A stretch of 8,533 bases of DNA from Flavobacteriaceae bacterium (GTDB taxonomy: Bacteria > Bacteroidota > Bacteroidia > Flavobacteriales > Flavobacteriaceae): positions 1-8,533 of the forward strand of contig WFZY01000094.1 of assembly GCA_015489265.1 (NCBI GenBank), read 5' to 3'. The notes beneath the pieces were generated by a model. The model worked only from the letters and a program-made list of their open reading frames with translations. It ran no database searches and was not told the DNA's origin. This document shows positions 1-6,689 of this stretch, one piece after another. The translations under genes and the position numbers were made by a program. Every line of letters starts with the position of its first letter. Position 1 is the stretch's first letter.

Positions 1-386
1 AAGCATTAGCCAATACCCGTCGGTTACGCAATAAATTTATCAAACGCATTGATGAATTGACTATTTATGATTTAGATGCACAAGAAGGTGCCAAAGATTT
101 AATCGTCACTTGGGGTATCACTGCCGATGCCGCCCGCGATGCGCTTCAAAACTTGCGAGCTCAAGGCAAAAAGGTCGATTTGTTAGTCGTTAAATCGCTC
201 TTGCCGGTAGCACCTGTTATTTACGATATTATTGATCGCTATGACCAAGTCGTCATTGCCGAAGAAAACTTGACCGGTCAATATAAAGAAATTTTGTATG
301 GAAACCGTCCCTTAAAACATATCAAACAAGTCAATAAAATGGGTAATATGATTCACCCGCAAGAAATCATTGATGCTGTTTTATAA
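1..386 (+). CDS. 2-oxoacid:ferredoxin oxidoreductase, alpha subunit (C-terminal fragment)
   Basis: This is the last 127 residues of a protein whose start lies before the window. The frame is open from base 3, so the in-frame TTG at 57 is an internal leucine and not a start. The fragment looks like the C-terminal transketolase-like domain of KorA/VorB/PorA alpha subunits. It has a hydrophobic strand leading into WGITADAARDAL, then KVDLLVVKSLLPVAP, then VVIAEENLTGQ, which matches the conserved E-x-N-x-x-G-Q turn near the end of this family. The alpha subunit pairs with the TPP-binding beta subunit to convert a 2-oxoacid plus CoA to acyl-CoA and CO2, passing electrons to ferredoxin in the cytoplasm. 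The beta gene starts 17 bases downstream, so the two form an operon. Substrate (2-oxoglutarate, a branched-chain oxoacid or pyruvate) cannot be decided from this fragment; family assignment is firm. Confidence 0.82.
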   Translation, partial: ALANTRRLRNKFIKRIDELTIYDLDAQEGAKDLIVTWGITADAARDALQNLRAQGKKVDLLVVKSLLPVAPVIYDIIDRYDQVVIAEENLTGQYKEILYGNRPLKHIKQVNKMGNMIHPQEIIDAVL

Positions 387-403
387 GCAAAAACTTTTGA
401 AAG

Positions 404-1663
404 ATGACACAGAATCTGAAAACAACTTATCTAACCGATAAAAAATTTCCGTTTTGCCCGGGTTGTGGACACGGAATTTCTATAAATGCTTTAAACAAAG
501 CTTTACAAGAACTCCATTACGAACCCAAAGATGTAATCGTGGTTAGTGATATTGGTTGTAGCGGTTTGATTGACCCGCTCTTTGCCACACACACCATTCA
601 CGGTTTGCACGGGCGCTCGCCGGCATTGGGTTTAGGAGTTGCTATCGGTGTGGCGCAAAAGCAAAACAAAAAAGTGATTGCCTTTATCGGTGATGGCGGT
701 GCCACCATCGGATTACAACACATTCTGGAAGCCGCCCGTCGTAATGTGGACATGACTTTAATTGTGTTAAACAATCTATTATACGGTATGACCGGTGGAC
801 AAATCAGCGGTTTATCGACTCAAAAATTTAAAGAAATTATTGATTTTGAAAAAGATATTCCACCTTTTGATTTGATACAATTGGCACATGCTTCCGGTGC
901 GCGGTATGCTATCAGAGTAAATGCCCCGAACAAAATCAAAGATACACTTAAAAAAGCAATTGAAACCGAAGGTTTTTCGATAGTAGAAGCAGCTAGTTTA
1001 TGTCCGTCTTACGGTATGAAAAAGATGAACGAACTGCTCGAAGTAGTCGATGCCGAAGAAGCTTTTGAACACCCGCGGGCTGCAACCAAAATCAAAGATA
1101 AAGAAACCGTTTCGTTAATAGCGCAAACAGCGGTTATTCCTACTAAATATCAATCGGATTTAAAAGAGCGTAAAGGTATTATGATTGCCGGTTCTGCTGG
1201 TGGCGGCGCGCAATCCGTGGCTAGATTTTTGGCTATGGCCGGTATGTATGCCGGATTGGATACCACGATGAAAGGAGAATATCCGATTACTGTCGGCACC
1301 GGTTTTTCCGTAGCTGAAGTTATTTTTGACCACCAACCGATTAACTATACCGGACTTGATAACCCCGATTATTTTATCATCGTAACCGAAGATGGTTTGA
1401 ATAAAGTCAAAAATAAGTTACATAAAGATGCCAAAATCTATATTGATGAAAAACTGGTTACGGATGAATTAAAATCGGAATTCCCGAATATAATTGCCGT
1501 GCCGTTTAGCAAAATGGCAAATCGTAAAAGTACAGCGTTGGCAGCTGCAACTTATGTGCTGGCTAAAGAACAAATATTACCGATTGATGCTCTAAAAGAA
1601 GCGGTTAGTACACACCGGTTAAAAGACATATTTGTTGATGTGATTAATAAGGTTATTGCTTAA
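404..1663 (+). CDS. 2-oxoacid:ferredoxin oxidoreductase, beta subunit fused to a gamma-like domain
   Basis: A 419-residue TPP-dependent beta subunit of the KorB/VorA type, cotranscribed with the alpha gene. Cys18 and Cys21 (FCPGCGHG), Cys52 (GCSG) and Cys200 (LCPSYG) fit the four ligands of the [4Fe-4S] cluster. HGRSP at 69-73 lies in the cofactor pocket. GDGG at 96-99 followed by NN at 123-124 and YGMTGGQ at 127-133 is the TPP/Mg2+ motif. The beta part ends near residue 230. Residues 258-419 resemble the gamma subunit (POR/KOR gamma domain): GIMIAGSAGGGAQSVARFLA replaces the usual G-x-G-G-Q-G start, and EYPITVGTGFSVAEV aligns with the usual YGPE-x-RGG-x-S stretch. Beta subunits alone are typically about 250-340 residues, so this is a fusion. 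ATG 404 gives the expected N-terminus just before the cluster cysteines; only a weak GAAAG precedes it. Substrate is unresolved, though the FCPGCGHG and YGMTGGQ forms look closer to KOR/VOR than to pyruvate enzymes. Confidence 0.88.
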   Translation: MTQNLKTTYLTDKKFPFCPGCGHGISINALNKALQELHYEPKDVIVVSDIGCSGLIDPLFATHTIHGLHGRSPALGLGVAIGVAQKQNKKVIAFIGDGGATIGLQHILEAARRNVDMTLIVLNNLLYGMTGGQISGLSTQKFKEIIDFEKDIPPFDLIQLAHASGARYAIRVNAPNKIKDTLKKAIETEGFSIVEAASLCPSYGMKKMNELLEVVDAEEAFEHPRAATKIKDKETVSLIAQTAVIPTKYQSDLKERKGIMIAGSAGGGAQSVARFLAMAGMYAGLDTTMKGEYPITVGTGFSVAEVIFDHQPINYTGLDNPDYFIIVTEDGLNKVKNKLHKDAKIYIDEKLVTDELKSEFPNIIAVPFSKMANRKSTALAAATYVLAKEQILPIDALKEAVSTHRLKDIFVDVINKVIA

Positions 1664-1702
1664 ATTTATACTATCAATCAGTCGTTTACATATTTTTCAA
1701 TA

Positions 1703-1736
1703 GACCTGCCTGTTTTTAAACCCCGGCAGGTTTTTT
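1703..1736 (+). terminator. Rho-independent terminator of the oxidoreductase operon
   Basis: ACCTGCC at 1704-1710 pairs with GGCAGGT at 1725-1731, with one more G-T pair possible outside. The loop is 14 bases, and the T run at 1731-1736 follows directly. It lies 40 bases after the beta-gamma stop codon. Confidence 0.88.
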
Positions 1737-1749
1737 AATTTGTATTTTT

Positions 1750-1757
1750 TATATTTG
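1750..1757 (+). promoter_or_regulatory. Bacteroidota-type -7 box upstream of the exported protein gene
   Basis: TATATTTG is an exact match to TAnnTTTG, the -7 element read by the primary sigma factor of this phylum. It lies 35 bases before ATG 1793, giving a leader of roughly 30 bases. No clear TTTG lies 19-21 bases upstream, because that stretch is the arm of the preceding terminator. The -33 element is therefore weak or absent. Confidence 0.62.
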
Positions 1758-1792
1758 CAACATTTATTATTAACAAAATCAATTATTATCTT

Positions 1793-3439
1793 ATGAAAAA
1801 ACTATTATTAGTATTGCTGTTTATAACAGCGCATGCAATTTCAACAGCACAAAAAATCGGTCCGGTTTCAATAACGTATGGAAAAGAGATAACCGATGAC
1901 AAGCAAAAAATTGTCAGAATAGCCGGTGAAGCCAATGGTAAAATTTATACATTAGCTATTAAGGGTAAAAAGAATTATATCAAGACTTTCACTAAAGATC
2001 TTAACCCTTTAAAGACCAATTACATAGATAAAAAGAAATTAAAATTGGGCAAGAAAAAAATCAATTTTGAAGACATTTTTGTATTAAATGATCGTGTTTA
2101 TGTTTTTGGAAGTATCTTTGACAGCAAAGCTAAGAAACTGGATTTATATGCCTTTCCTGTTTCTGAAGATGGTGTGATGCAAAACAACAAAAAACTCATT
2201 TCATCTGCAAAAGTTACCAAAAGTTCCGAAAGAGGAGCTTATTTCTTCAAACAATCACCCAATAATGATAAGCTGTTAATTTTACATGGGACTTTATTTA
2301 AAAAACAAGACTTAATCAAATATGAATTACGATTGATAGATGACAATCTAAATGAAGTCATGAAACGTATCGAAAAAGTCCCTTTTAAAGATCGTAGAGG
2401 TTTACGTTTTCGCATTACTGATTTTGATATGGACTATAAAGAAAATATCTTTTTAGTTATTAATGAAAGTTATAGAGATAGAAAGAAAAAACAAAATATT
2501 GAAAAATTATATCTTCATAGTTATAAAAAAAATAATGATTATAAAAAAGAAGTACTTGAAGTGGATGTTAAAAACAAAGCTATCATGAATTGTGAAATGC
2601 TACCTACTTCTAAAGGTATTGTTCATTTAGCCGGATTATATTCAGGAGTTTCCAAAAGAGGTCGTGCCAAATGGAGATTGAAAGGAACTTATTCTGCTTC
2701 TATAGACATTAATGCCAATAAATTAAACAAAATTGTCTTTACGCCTTTTGATTATAAAACAAAAGTTCAATTAATAGGAAAACGACGCGCCGGTAAAGAT
2801 AAAGATGTGAATCCTTTTTATGTGACACATTCTCTGATTGAAAAAGAAGATGGCGGCATTATCTTAATGTCCGAATTTCAATATGTTCAAGAAGGAAACT
2901 CTGCAGGTATAGGTCCATTGTCAGCGTCGTCAATAGTTTTTAATAACAATGAGGTTATTGTAACATCTTTTAATCCTGATGGAACTGTCAAATGGACAGG
3001 AGTTGTTCCCAAAAAGCAAAGAGCTGCCTATTCAGTTGTATCTTTTAATGTGTTTTTCGCTACCGCAAATGCTAATTTTGCTATTGGAGTTGGGATATCT
3101 CTTCCGCTTGGCGTTTTAGGAAAAGGACCTGAATATCTCAGTGTTTTGCCAATATACAACAACAAAAAATTAACTCTTATTTATAATGATCATATTAAAA
3201 ATAAAGGTATTACGGATATGGATAAAATTAAAAGAATGTCTAATTTTAATAAATCGATTATCAGTATCTTAACCTTTGATGAAAACGGTAAAGTTAACCG
3301 GATTGACCAAAAAAAGTATGTTAAAGAGCAATTGATTTTAAGACCACGCGTATTTTATAGAAGAACACCGGTTGATTATATTATCTATGCCTCTAAAAGA
3401 AAAAGTGATAAATTGGGAGAATTAATTTTGAATGAATAA
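1793..3439 (+). CDS. Exported lysine-rich protein of unknown function
   Basis: A 548-residue protein I do not recognise. It begins with a clear Sec signal peptide: KK at 2-3, a hydrophobic core LLLVLLF, and a likely cut after Ala19 (STA|Q), leaving Gln20 as the mature N-terminus. No lipobox cysteine is present, so a soluble periplasmic or secreted form is likely. The mature part is rich in lysine and is made of many short alternating beta-like strands (IYTLAIKG, RVYVFGSIF, KLLILHGTLF, GIVHLAGLYSG, GGIILMSEFQYV, PVDYIIYASKR). This pattern would fit a beta-propeller or other all-beta fold, which is my inference. A longer apolar stretch lies near residues 415-447 (FNVFFATANANFAIGVGISLPLG by parts). 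I see no catalytic motif and no obvious type IX secretion tail. The gene appears monocistronic: terminator and -7 box upstream, bidirectional terminator downstream. Codon use is AT-rich like its neighbours, with no sign of transfer. Confidence 0.8.
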   Translation: MKKLLLVLLFITAHAISTAQKIGPVSITYGKEITDDKQKIVRIAGEANGKIYTLAIKGKKNYIKTFTKDLNPLKTNYIDKKKLKLGKKKINFEDIFVLNDRVYVFGSIFDSKAKKLDLYAFPVSEDGVMQNNKKLISSAKVTKSSERGAYFFKQSPNNDKLLILHGTLFKKQDLIKYELRLIDDNLNEVMKRIEKVPFKDRRGLRFRITDFDMDYKENIFLVINESYRDRKKKQNIEKLYLHSYKKNNDYKKEVLEVDVKNKAIMNCEMLPTSKGIVHLAGLYSGVSKRGRAKWRLKGTYSASIDINANKLNKIVFTPFDYKTKVQLIGKRRAGKDKDVNPFYVTHSLIEKEDGGIILMSEFQYVQEGNSAGIGPLSASSIVFNNNEVIVTSFNPDGTVKWTGVVPKKQRAAYSVVSFNVFFATANANFAIGVGISLPLGVLGKGPEYLSVLPIYNNKKLTLIYNDHIKNKGITDMDKIKRMSNFNKSIISILTFDENGKVNRIDQKKYVKEQLILRPRVFYRRTPVDYIIYASKRKSDKLGELILNE

Positions 3440-3458
3440 TTAAACTTTTATTTTATAA

Positions 3459-3491
3459 AAAACCGGCTCAATAATCAATTGGGCCGGTTTT
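3459..3491. terminator. Bidirectional terminator between convergent genes
   Basis: A 12-pair stem (3459-3470 with 3480-3491, one G-T pair) has the core CCGGC/GCCGG and a 9-base loop. TTTTCTGTTTT follows on the + strand and an A-rich tract precedes it, giving a U run on the - strand. It sits between the stops of the exported protein (3439) and glutamine synthetase (3515) and can serve both. Confidence 0.85.
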
Positions 3492-3514
3492 CTGTTTTAT
3501 AGTCTAAAAAGATA

Positions 3515-5698
3515 TTATCTTATAAACAACATCTCACGATATTTGGTTAATGGCCATATTTCATCGTCAATCATCATCTCTAGCCGGTCGGTGTAATACC
3601 TGATTTTATCAAATTCCGGTTTGATTTTTTTGGCTAACTTTTCGGCTTTGGTTTCCAAATCATCATTTTCTATTTTATCTAAATCTTTTCTTAATTTACG
3701 TACCAATTCGGATACTTTCATAATGTTTTCAGATATCTCATTCAATATTCGTAATGGCTCTTGTGCCAATGTTTTATATGTCTTAGCATCAATATCTTTA
3801 AGTCCTCTAACAACTTTTACCAATTCTTGTTGGTATTTAATGGCTGCCGGAACTACGTGGTTCATAGTCAAATCTGACAGTACGCCGGCTTCAATTAAAA
3901 CTTTCATGGCATATTGCTCAAGTTCTACTTCATATTTGGCTTCGAGTTCACGTTCATTGAGTACACCGGTTACTTCAAAAAGAGTTTTTACCGCTTGTTT
4001 TTTATAAACTTTCAATGCCTCAGGGGTGTTTTTGGCATTGCTTAAACCACGCTTTTCAGCTTCCTTTTCCCATGCTTTGCTATAACCATCCCCTTCAAAC
4101 AAAATACGCTCTGATTGTTTAATGTATTCCCGTAAAACATTAAAAATAGCTTCGTCTTTTTTCAGTTTGTCTTTTTCAATAATGGTATCCACTTCTTTTT
4201 TAAAAGTTTGCAATTGCCGGGCCACAATCATATTTAAGATGGTCATCGGATTACCGGTATTTGTCGAAGAGCCGACCGCTCTAAATTCAAAACGGTTACC
4301 GGTAAATGCAAAAGGCGACGTCCGATTTCGGTCGGTATTATCTAAAAGAATTTCCGGTATTTTTCCGACGACATTCAATTTCAAATCAGTTTTTTCTTGC
4401 GGTGATAATTTACCACTCGATACATTTTTTAATTCGTGCAAAACTTTAGTTAATTGTTCACCGATAAATACTGAGATGATGGCAGGTGGTGCTTCATTGG
4501 CACCAAGCCGGTGATCGTTACCGGCAGAAGCAATAGAAGCCCTGAGCAGCGCTTCATTGTCATTAACCGCCTTAATTGTGTTAATGAAAAATACTAAAAA
4601 TTCCAGATTTTTCATCGGTGTTTTTCCCGGGCTCAACAGATTGATTCCGGTATTAGTCATCATAGACCAGTTATTATGTTTGCCCGAACCATTGATGCCC
4701 GCGAAGGGTTTTTCATGCAGCAAAACTTCAAAATTGTGCTTACGGGCAATTTTTTTCATGATGTCCATTAGTAATGAATTGTGGTCTACAGCCAAGTTGG
4801 CTTCTTCAAACACCGGCGCCAATTCAAACTGGTTGGGTGCGACTTCATTATGTCTTGTCTTAACAGGAATCCCGAGTTTTAAACTTTCAATTTCCAATTC
4901 GCGCATAAATGCCATTACCCGTTCGGGAATAGAACCGAAATAATGATCATCTAATTGTTGTCCGCGTGCCGGCGGATGTCCGATTAAGGTTCTGCCGGTC
5001 ATAATCAAATCGGGGCGAGATTGATAAAGTGCCGCATCCACTAAAAAATATTCTTGTTCCCAACCCAATGTGGCTATCACTTTATTGACATCACGGTGAA
5101 AATATTTTGAAACTGCTGTTGCCGCTTCGTCCAAAGCATTCAACGATCGCAGTAAAGGCGTTTTTACATCTAAAGCTTCACCGGTATAGGATACGAAAAC
5201 TGTTGGAATACAGAGTGTTGTGCCATAAATAAAAGCCGGAGAAGTTGGGTCCCAAGCCGTATAGCCACGTGCTTCAAAAGTGTTACGAATGCCGCCGTTA
5301 GGAAAGCTGGAAGCATCCGGCTCTTGTTGCACCAACTGGCTACCGCTGAATTTTTCTAAATAACTACCATCGGGATTGAGTTCAAAAAACGAATCATGCT
5401 TTTCGGCAGTTGCACCGGTCAGTGGCTGAAACCAGTGGGTGTAATGTGTTGCGCCATTTTCCATGGCCCAATTTTTCATGCCGGCAGCGATATGTTCGGC
5501 AACTTCACGGTCAATTTTTCTACCTTTTTCAATGGCTGCACGCACCGCATTAAAAGCAGATTTTGATAAATAATGTCGCATTTTATCCTTGCTGAAAACT
5601 TTTTCGGCAAAAATACCGGAACGTTTACTAACGGAATCAACTTTTAGGGGTCTTCTTCCAAAAGTTTCTTTAATAGCATTAAATCGAGCTTTTGTCAT
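3515..5698 (-). CDS. glnN: Type III glutamine synthetase (GSIII, GlnN family)
   Basis: Forms glutamine from glutamate, ammonium and ATP in the cytoplasm; this is the main ammonium-assimilation route. The 727-residue length matches the large GSIII class common in Bacteroidota and cyanobacteria, not the roughly 470-residue GSI. Counting from ATG 5698, catalytic-domain landmarks are GWEQEYFLVD at 212-221 (metal-binding glutamate), RHNEVAPNQFELAP at 282-295, HEKPFAGINGSGKHNNWS at 328-345, GNDHRLGANEAPP at 393-405, and NRTSPFAFTGNRFEFRA at 458-474. The N-terminal MTKARFNAIKETFGRRPL is the usual GSIII beginning. The C-terminal part, about 500-727, is the helical GSIII-specific region. A longer frame opens at a TTG at 5752, but that TTG overlaps the -33 element and adds 18 residues not expected in the family, so I chose 5698. 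No glutamate synthase, PII or transporter gene is adjacent. Some annotations call this gene glnA. Confidence 0.95.
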   Translation of the reverse strand: MTKARFNAIKETFGRRPLKVDSVSKRSGIFAEKVFSKDKMRHYLSKSAFNAVRAAIEKGRKIDREVAEHIAAGMKNWAMENGATHYTHWFQPLTGATAEKHDSFFELNPDGSYLEKFSGSQLVQQEPDASSFPNGGIRNTFEARGYTAWDPTSPAFIYGTTLCIPTVFVSYTGEALDVKTPLLRSLNALDEAATAVSKYFHRDVNKVIATLGWEQEYFLVDAALYQSRPDLIMTGRTLIGHPPARGQQLDDHYFGSIPERVMAFMRELEIESLKLGIPVKTRHNEVAPNQFELAPVFEEANLAVDHNSLLMDIMKKIARKHNFEVLLHEKPFAGINGSGKHNNWSMMTNTGINLLSPGKTPMKNLEFLVFFINTIKAVNDNEALLRASIASAGNDHRLGANEAPPAIISVFIGEQLTKVLHELKNVSSGKLSPQEKTDLKLNVVGKIPEILLDNTDRNRTSPFAFTGNRFEFRAVGSSTNTGNPMTILNMIVARQLQTFKKEVDTIIEKDKLKKDEAIFNVLREYIKQSERILFEGDGYSKAWEKEAEKRGLSNAKNTPEALKVYKKQAVKTLFEVTGVLNERELEAKYEVELEQYAMKVLIEAGVLSDLTMNHVVPAAIKYQQELVKVVRGLKDIDAKTYKTLAQEPLRILNEISENIMKVSELVRKLRKDLDKIENDDLETKAEKLAKKIKPEFDKIRYYTDRLEMMIDDEIWPLTKYREMLFIR

Positions 5699-5721
5699 AG
5701 GGGTATTTTTAAAAATAAATG

Positions 5722-5752
5722 CAATATTACAATTATTACCCCGAAAAAACAA
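5722..5752 (-). promoter_or_regulatory. Promoter of glutamine synthetase III
   Basis: On the minus strand, TTG (5752-5750) is followed after 20 bases by TAATATTG (5729-5722). This matches the Bacteroidota -33/-7 arrangement with one mismatch in each box. Transcription would start near 5717, leaving a leader of about 20 bases before ATG 5698. The predicted transcript starts downstream of the TTG at 5752, which supports the shorter start. Confidence 0.55.
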
Positions 5753-5758
5753 GGGGTA
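5737..5758. promoter_or_regulatory. Inverted repeat over the -33 region, possible operator
   Basis: TACCCC at 5737-5742 pairs with GGGGTA at 5753-5758 around a 10-base A-rich centre. It covers the TTG of the -33 box on the minus strand. A third half-site, GGGGTA, lies at 5700-5705 beside the start codon. On the + strand the hairpin is followed by TTTTAATTTTT and looks like a terminator, but no + strand gene ends here, so a binding site is the better reading. Confidence 0.35.
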
Positions 5759-5813
5759 TTTTAATTTTTATATATTTTTTACAATATTACCTAATATTTT
5801 TAATAACTAAAAA

Positions 5814-5845
5814 TTTTCATTTCATATATTATCATTGTATCTTTG
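5814..5845 (+). promoter_or_regulatory. Promoter of the peptide deformylase gene
   Basis: TATCTTTG at 5838-5845 is an exact TAnnTTTG -7 box. TTTT at 5814-5817, one mismatch from TTTG, lies 20 bases before it, the usual spacing. Transcription would begin just after 5845, leaving an unusually long AT-rich leader of about 95 bases before ATG 5944, with no clear Shine-Dalgarno sequence. Confidence 0.58.
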
Positions 5846-5943
5846 TCAATTAAAATAAACTGCAAAATCAGATACAAATCGAATTTGAAAAGAATACAAA
5901 TAACTGATTAACATAAAAAGATTTTTAGTCAAAAAGTAGTAAT

Positions 5944-6531
5944 ATGAAATTTCCCATTCTAGCATACGGACACCCCAATTTACGTAAAGTTGCCAAAGAT
6001 ATAACACCTGATTATCCGGATTTACAACAATTGATCGATGACATGTTTGAAGCCATGTACGAGTCCAATGGGGTTGGTTTGGCAGCACCTCAGATAGACC
6101 AATCTATCCGGTTATTTGTGATTGATGCCGAGCCCTTTGCAGAACTGGATGAATCAATGACCGAAACTCAAAAAGCACAATTAAAGGGACAAAAGGTTTT
6201 TATCAATGCACAAATTTTAGAAGAATCCGGTAAAGAATGGGCTTTTACCGAAGGTTGTTTGAGTATTCCCGGTATTAATGAAGATGTCACTCGACAAGAA
6301 AAAATTAAAATCAAATATCTTGATCGTGATTTTAATGAACATATAGAAGAAATTGATGGCTTATTAGCCCGTGTCATTCAGCATGAATACGACCACCTCG
6401 ATGGTATTTTATTTACTGACCATTTGAGTAGCTTTAAAAAACGCTTGCTGAAACGCAAACTGGAAAATATTTCAAAAGGTAAAGTAAATGTTGATTACCG
6501 GATGAAATTTCCTAAAAATAATAACAAGTAA
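5944..6531 (+). CDS. def: Peptide deformylase
   Basis: A cytoplasmic metalloenzyme that removes the formyl group from the initiator methionine of new proteins. All three family motifs are intact in the 195 residues: GVGLAAPQ at 43-50, EGCLS at 103-107, and QHEYDH at 146-151. Cys105, His147 and His151 are the metal ligands (normally Fe2+), and Glu148 is the catalytic base. Between motifs 1 and 2 there is an acidic, lysine-bearing insert at about 63-83 (ESMTETQKAQLKGQ), a form familiar from Bacteroidota deformylases. The C-terminal tail after 160 is strongly basic (FKKRLLKRKLENISKGK), which would suit ribosome association, though that is inference. It has its own promoter. No methionyl-tRNA formyltransferase or ruvX/yqgF gene is adjacent. 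No good terminator follows, so some readthrough into the lipoprotein gene is possible. Confidence 0.96.
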   Translation: MKFPILAYGHPNLRKVAKDITPDYPDLQQLIDDMFEAMYESNGVGLAAPQIDQSIRLFVIDAEPFAELDESMTETQKAQLKGQKVFINAQILEESGKEWAFTEGCLSIPGINEDVTRQEKIKIKYLDRDFNEHIEEIDGLLARVIQHEYDHLDGILFTDHLSSFKKRLLKRKLENISKGKVNVDYRMKFPKNNNK

Positions 6532-6570
6532 CTAATAGAATGATAAGGAATCTTTTACGCTTAAACAAAA

Positions 6571-6636
6571 AGATTTCTCACTACGTTCGAAATGACAATG
6601 CTTGTCATTTCAAAGGAGCTTGCGACTGAGAAATCT
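6571..6636. repeat. Spaced inverted repeat of Bacteroidota dispersed-palindrome type
   Basis: The outer arms AGATTTCTCA (6571-6580) and TGAGAAATCT (6627-6636) are perfect complements. The inner arms GAAATGACAA (6589-6598) and TTGTCATTTC (6602-6611) are also perfect, around a 3-base loop. Between them is an asymmetric internal loop of 8 and 15 bases, whose right side holds GGAGCTTGCGACTGAG. Sequences of this form (GTCATTTC ... GGAG..GCGACTGAGAAATCTC) are, from memory, common intergenic repeats in this phylum. No T run follows, so it is not a simple terminator. It fills the centre of the 158-base gap between def and the lipoprotein gene. Confidence 0.7.
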
Positions 6637-6689
6637 CAACGGCTTTATAATGCAAAGAAATCAAAAATTAAAAAAGATTTAATAAATTT

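Larger units (their letters stand above)
5699..5790. repeat. Imperfect duplicated block at the glutamine synthetase promoter
   Basis: Two copies lie in the same orientation at 5699-5730 and 5752-5790. On the + strand each begins AGGGGTATTTT, continues with an A/T-only or nearly A/T-only spacer, and ends CAATATTAC. The copies are 32 and 39 bases long. On the minus strand each reads GTAATATTG, AT spacer, AAAATACCCCT. The proximal copy holds the likely -7 box and ends directly against the start codon; the distal copy offers a second TAATATTG box at 5789-5782. Confidence 0.55.

Noticed and set aside
57..386. TTG at 57 as the start of the first gene
   Set aside because: The frame is open back to base 3 and the translated residues continue the alpha-subunit domain, so this is an internal codon of a truncated gene.
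1739..1742. TTTG as the -33 box for the exported protein gene
   Set aside because: Only 7 bases separate it from the -7 box at 1750, far short of the usual 19-21.
3621..4943. Three + strand open frames (3621-4007, 4122-4514, 4557-4943)
   Set aside because: They lie antisense within the conserved glutamine synthetase gene and show no protein-like motifs; they are shadows of its codon pattern.
5699..5752. 18-residue N-terminal extension of glutamine synthetase from TTG 5752
   Set aside because: The TTG overlaps the predicted -33 box, the family normally starts at the equivalent of ATG 5698, and the extra residues have no family match that I recognise.
5737..5769. Hairpin plus T-rich tail read as a + strand terminator
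   Set aside because: No + strand gene ends upstream; the glutamine synthetase promoter occupies the same bases, so an operator-like role is more plausible.
5589..5810. 73-codon + strand frame over the glutamine synthetase start
   Set aside because: It is antisense to the GSIII N-terminus and promoter and has no recognisable features.
5846..6088. 80-codon minus-strand frame across the deformylase start
   Set aside because: It overlaps the well-supported def gene and promoter; its composition looks like antisense translation.
6549..6575. AATCTTTT/AAAAGATT hairpin after def as a terminator
   Set aside because: The 8-base stem is nearly all A/T with an 11-base loop and no T run after it, and its right arm overlaps the stronger palindrome at 6571.
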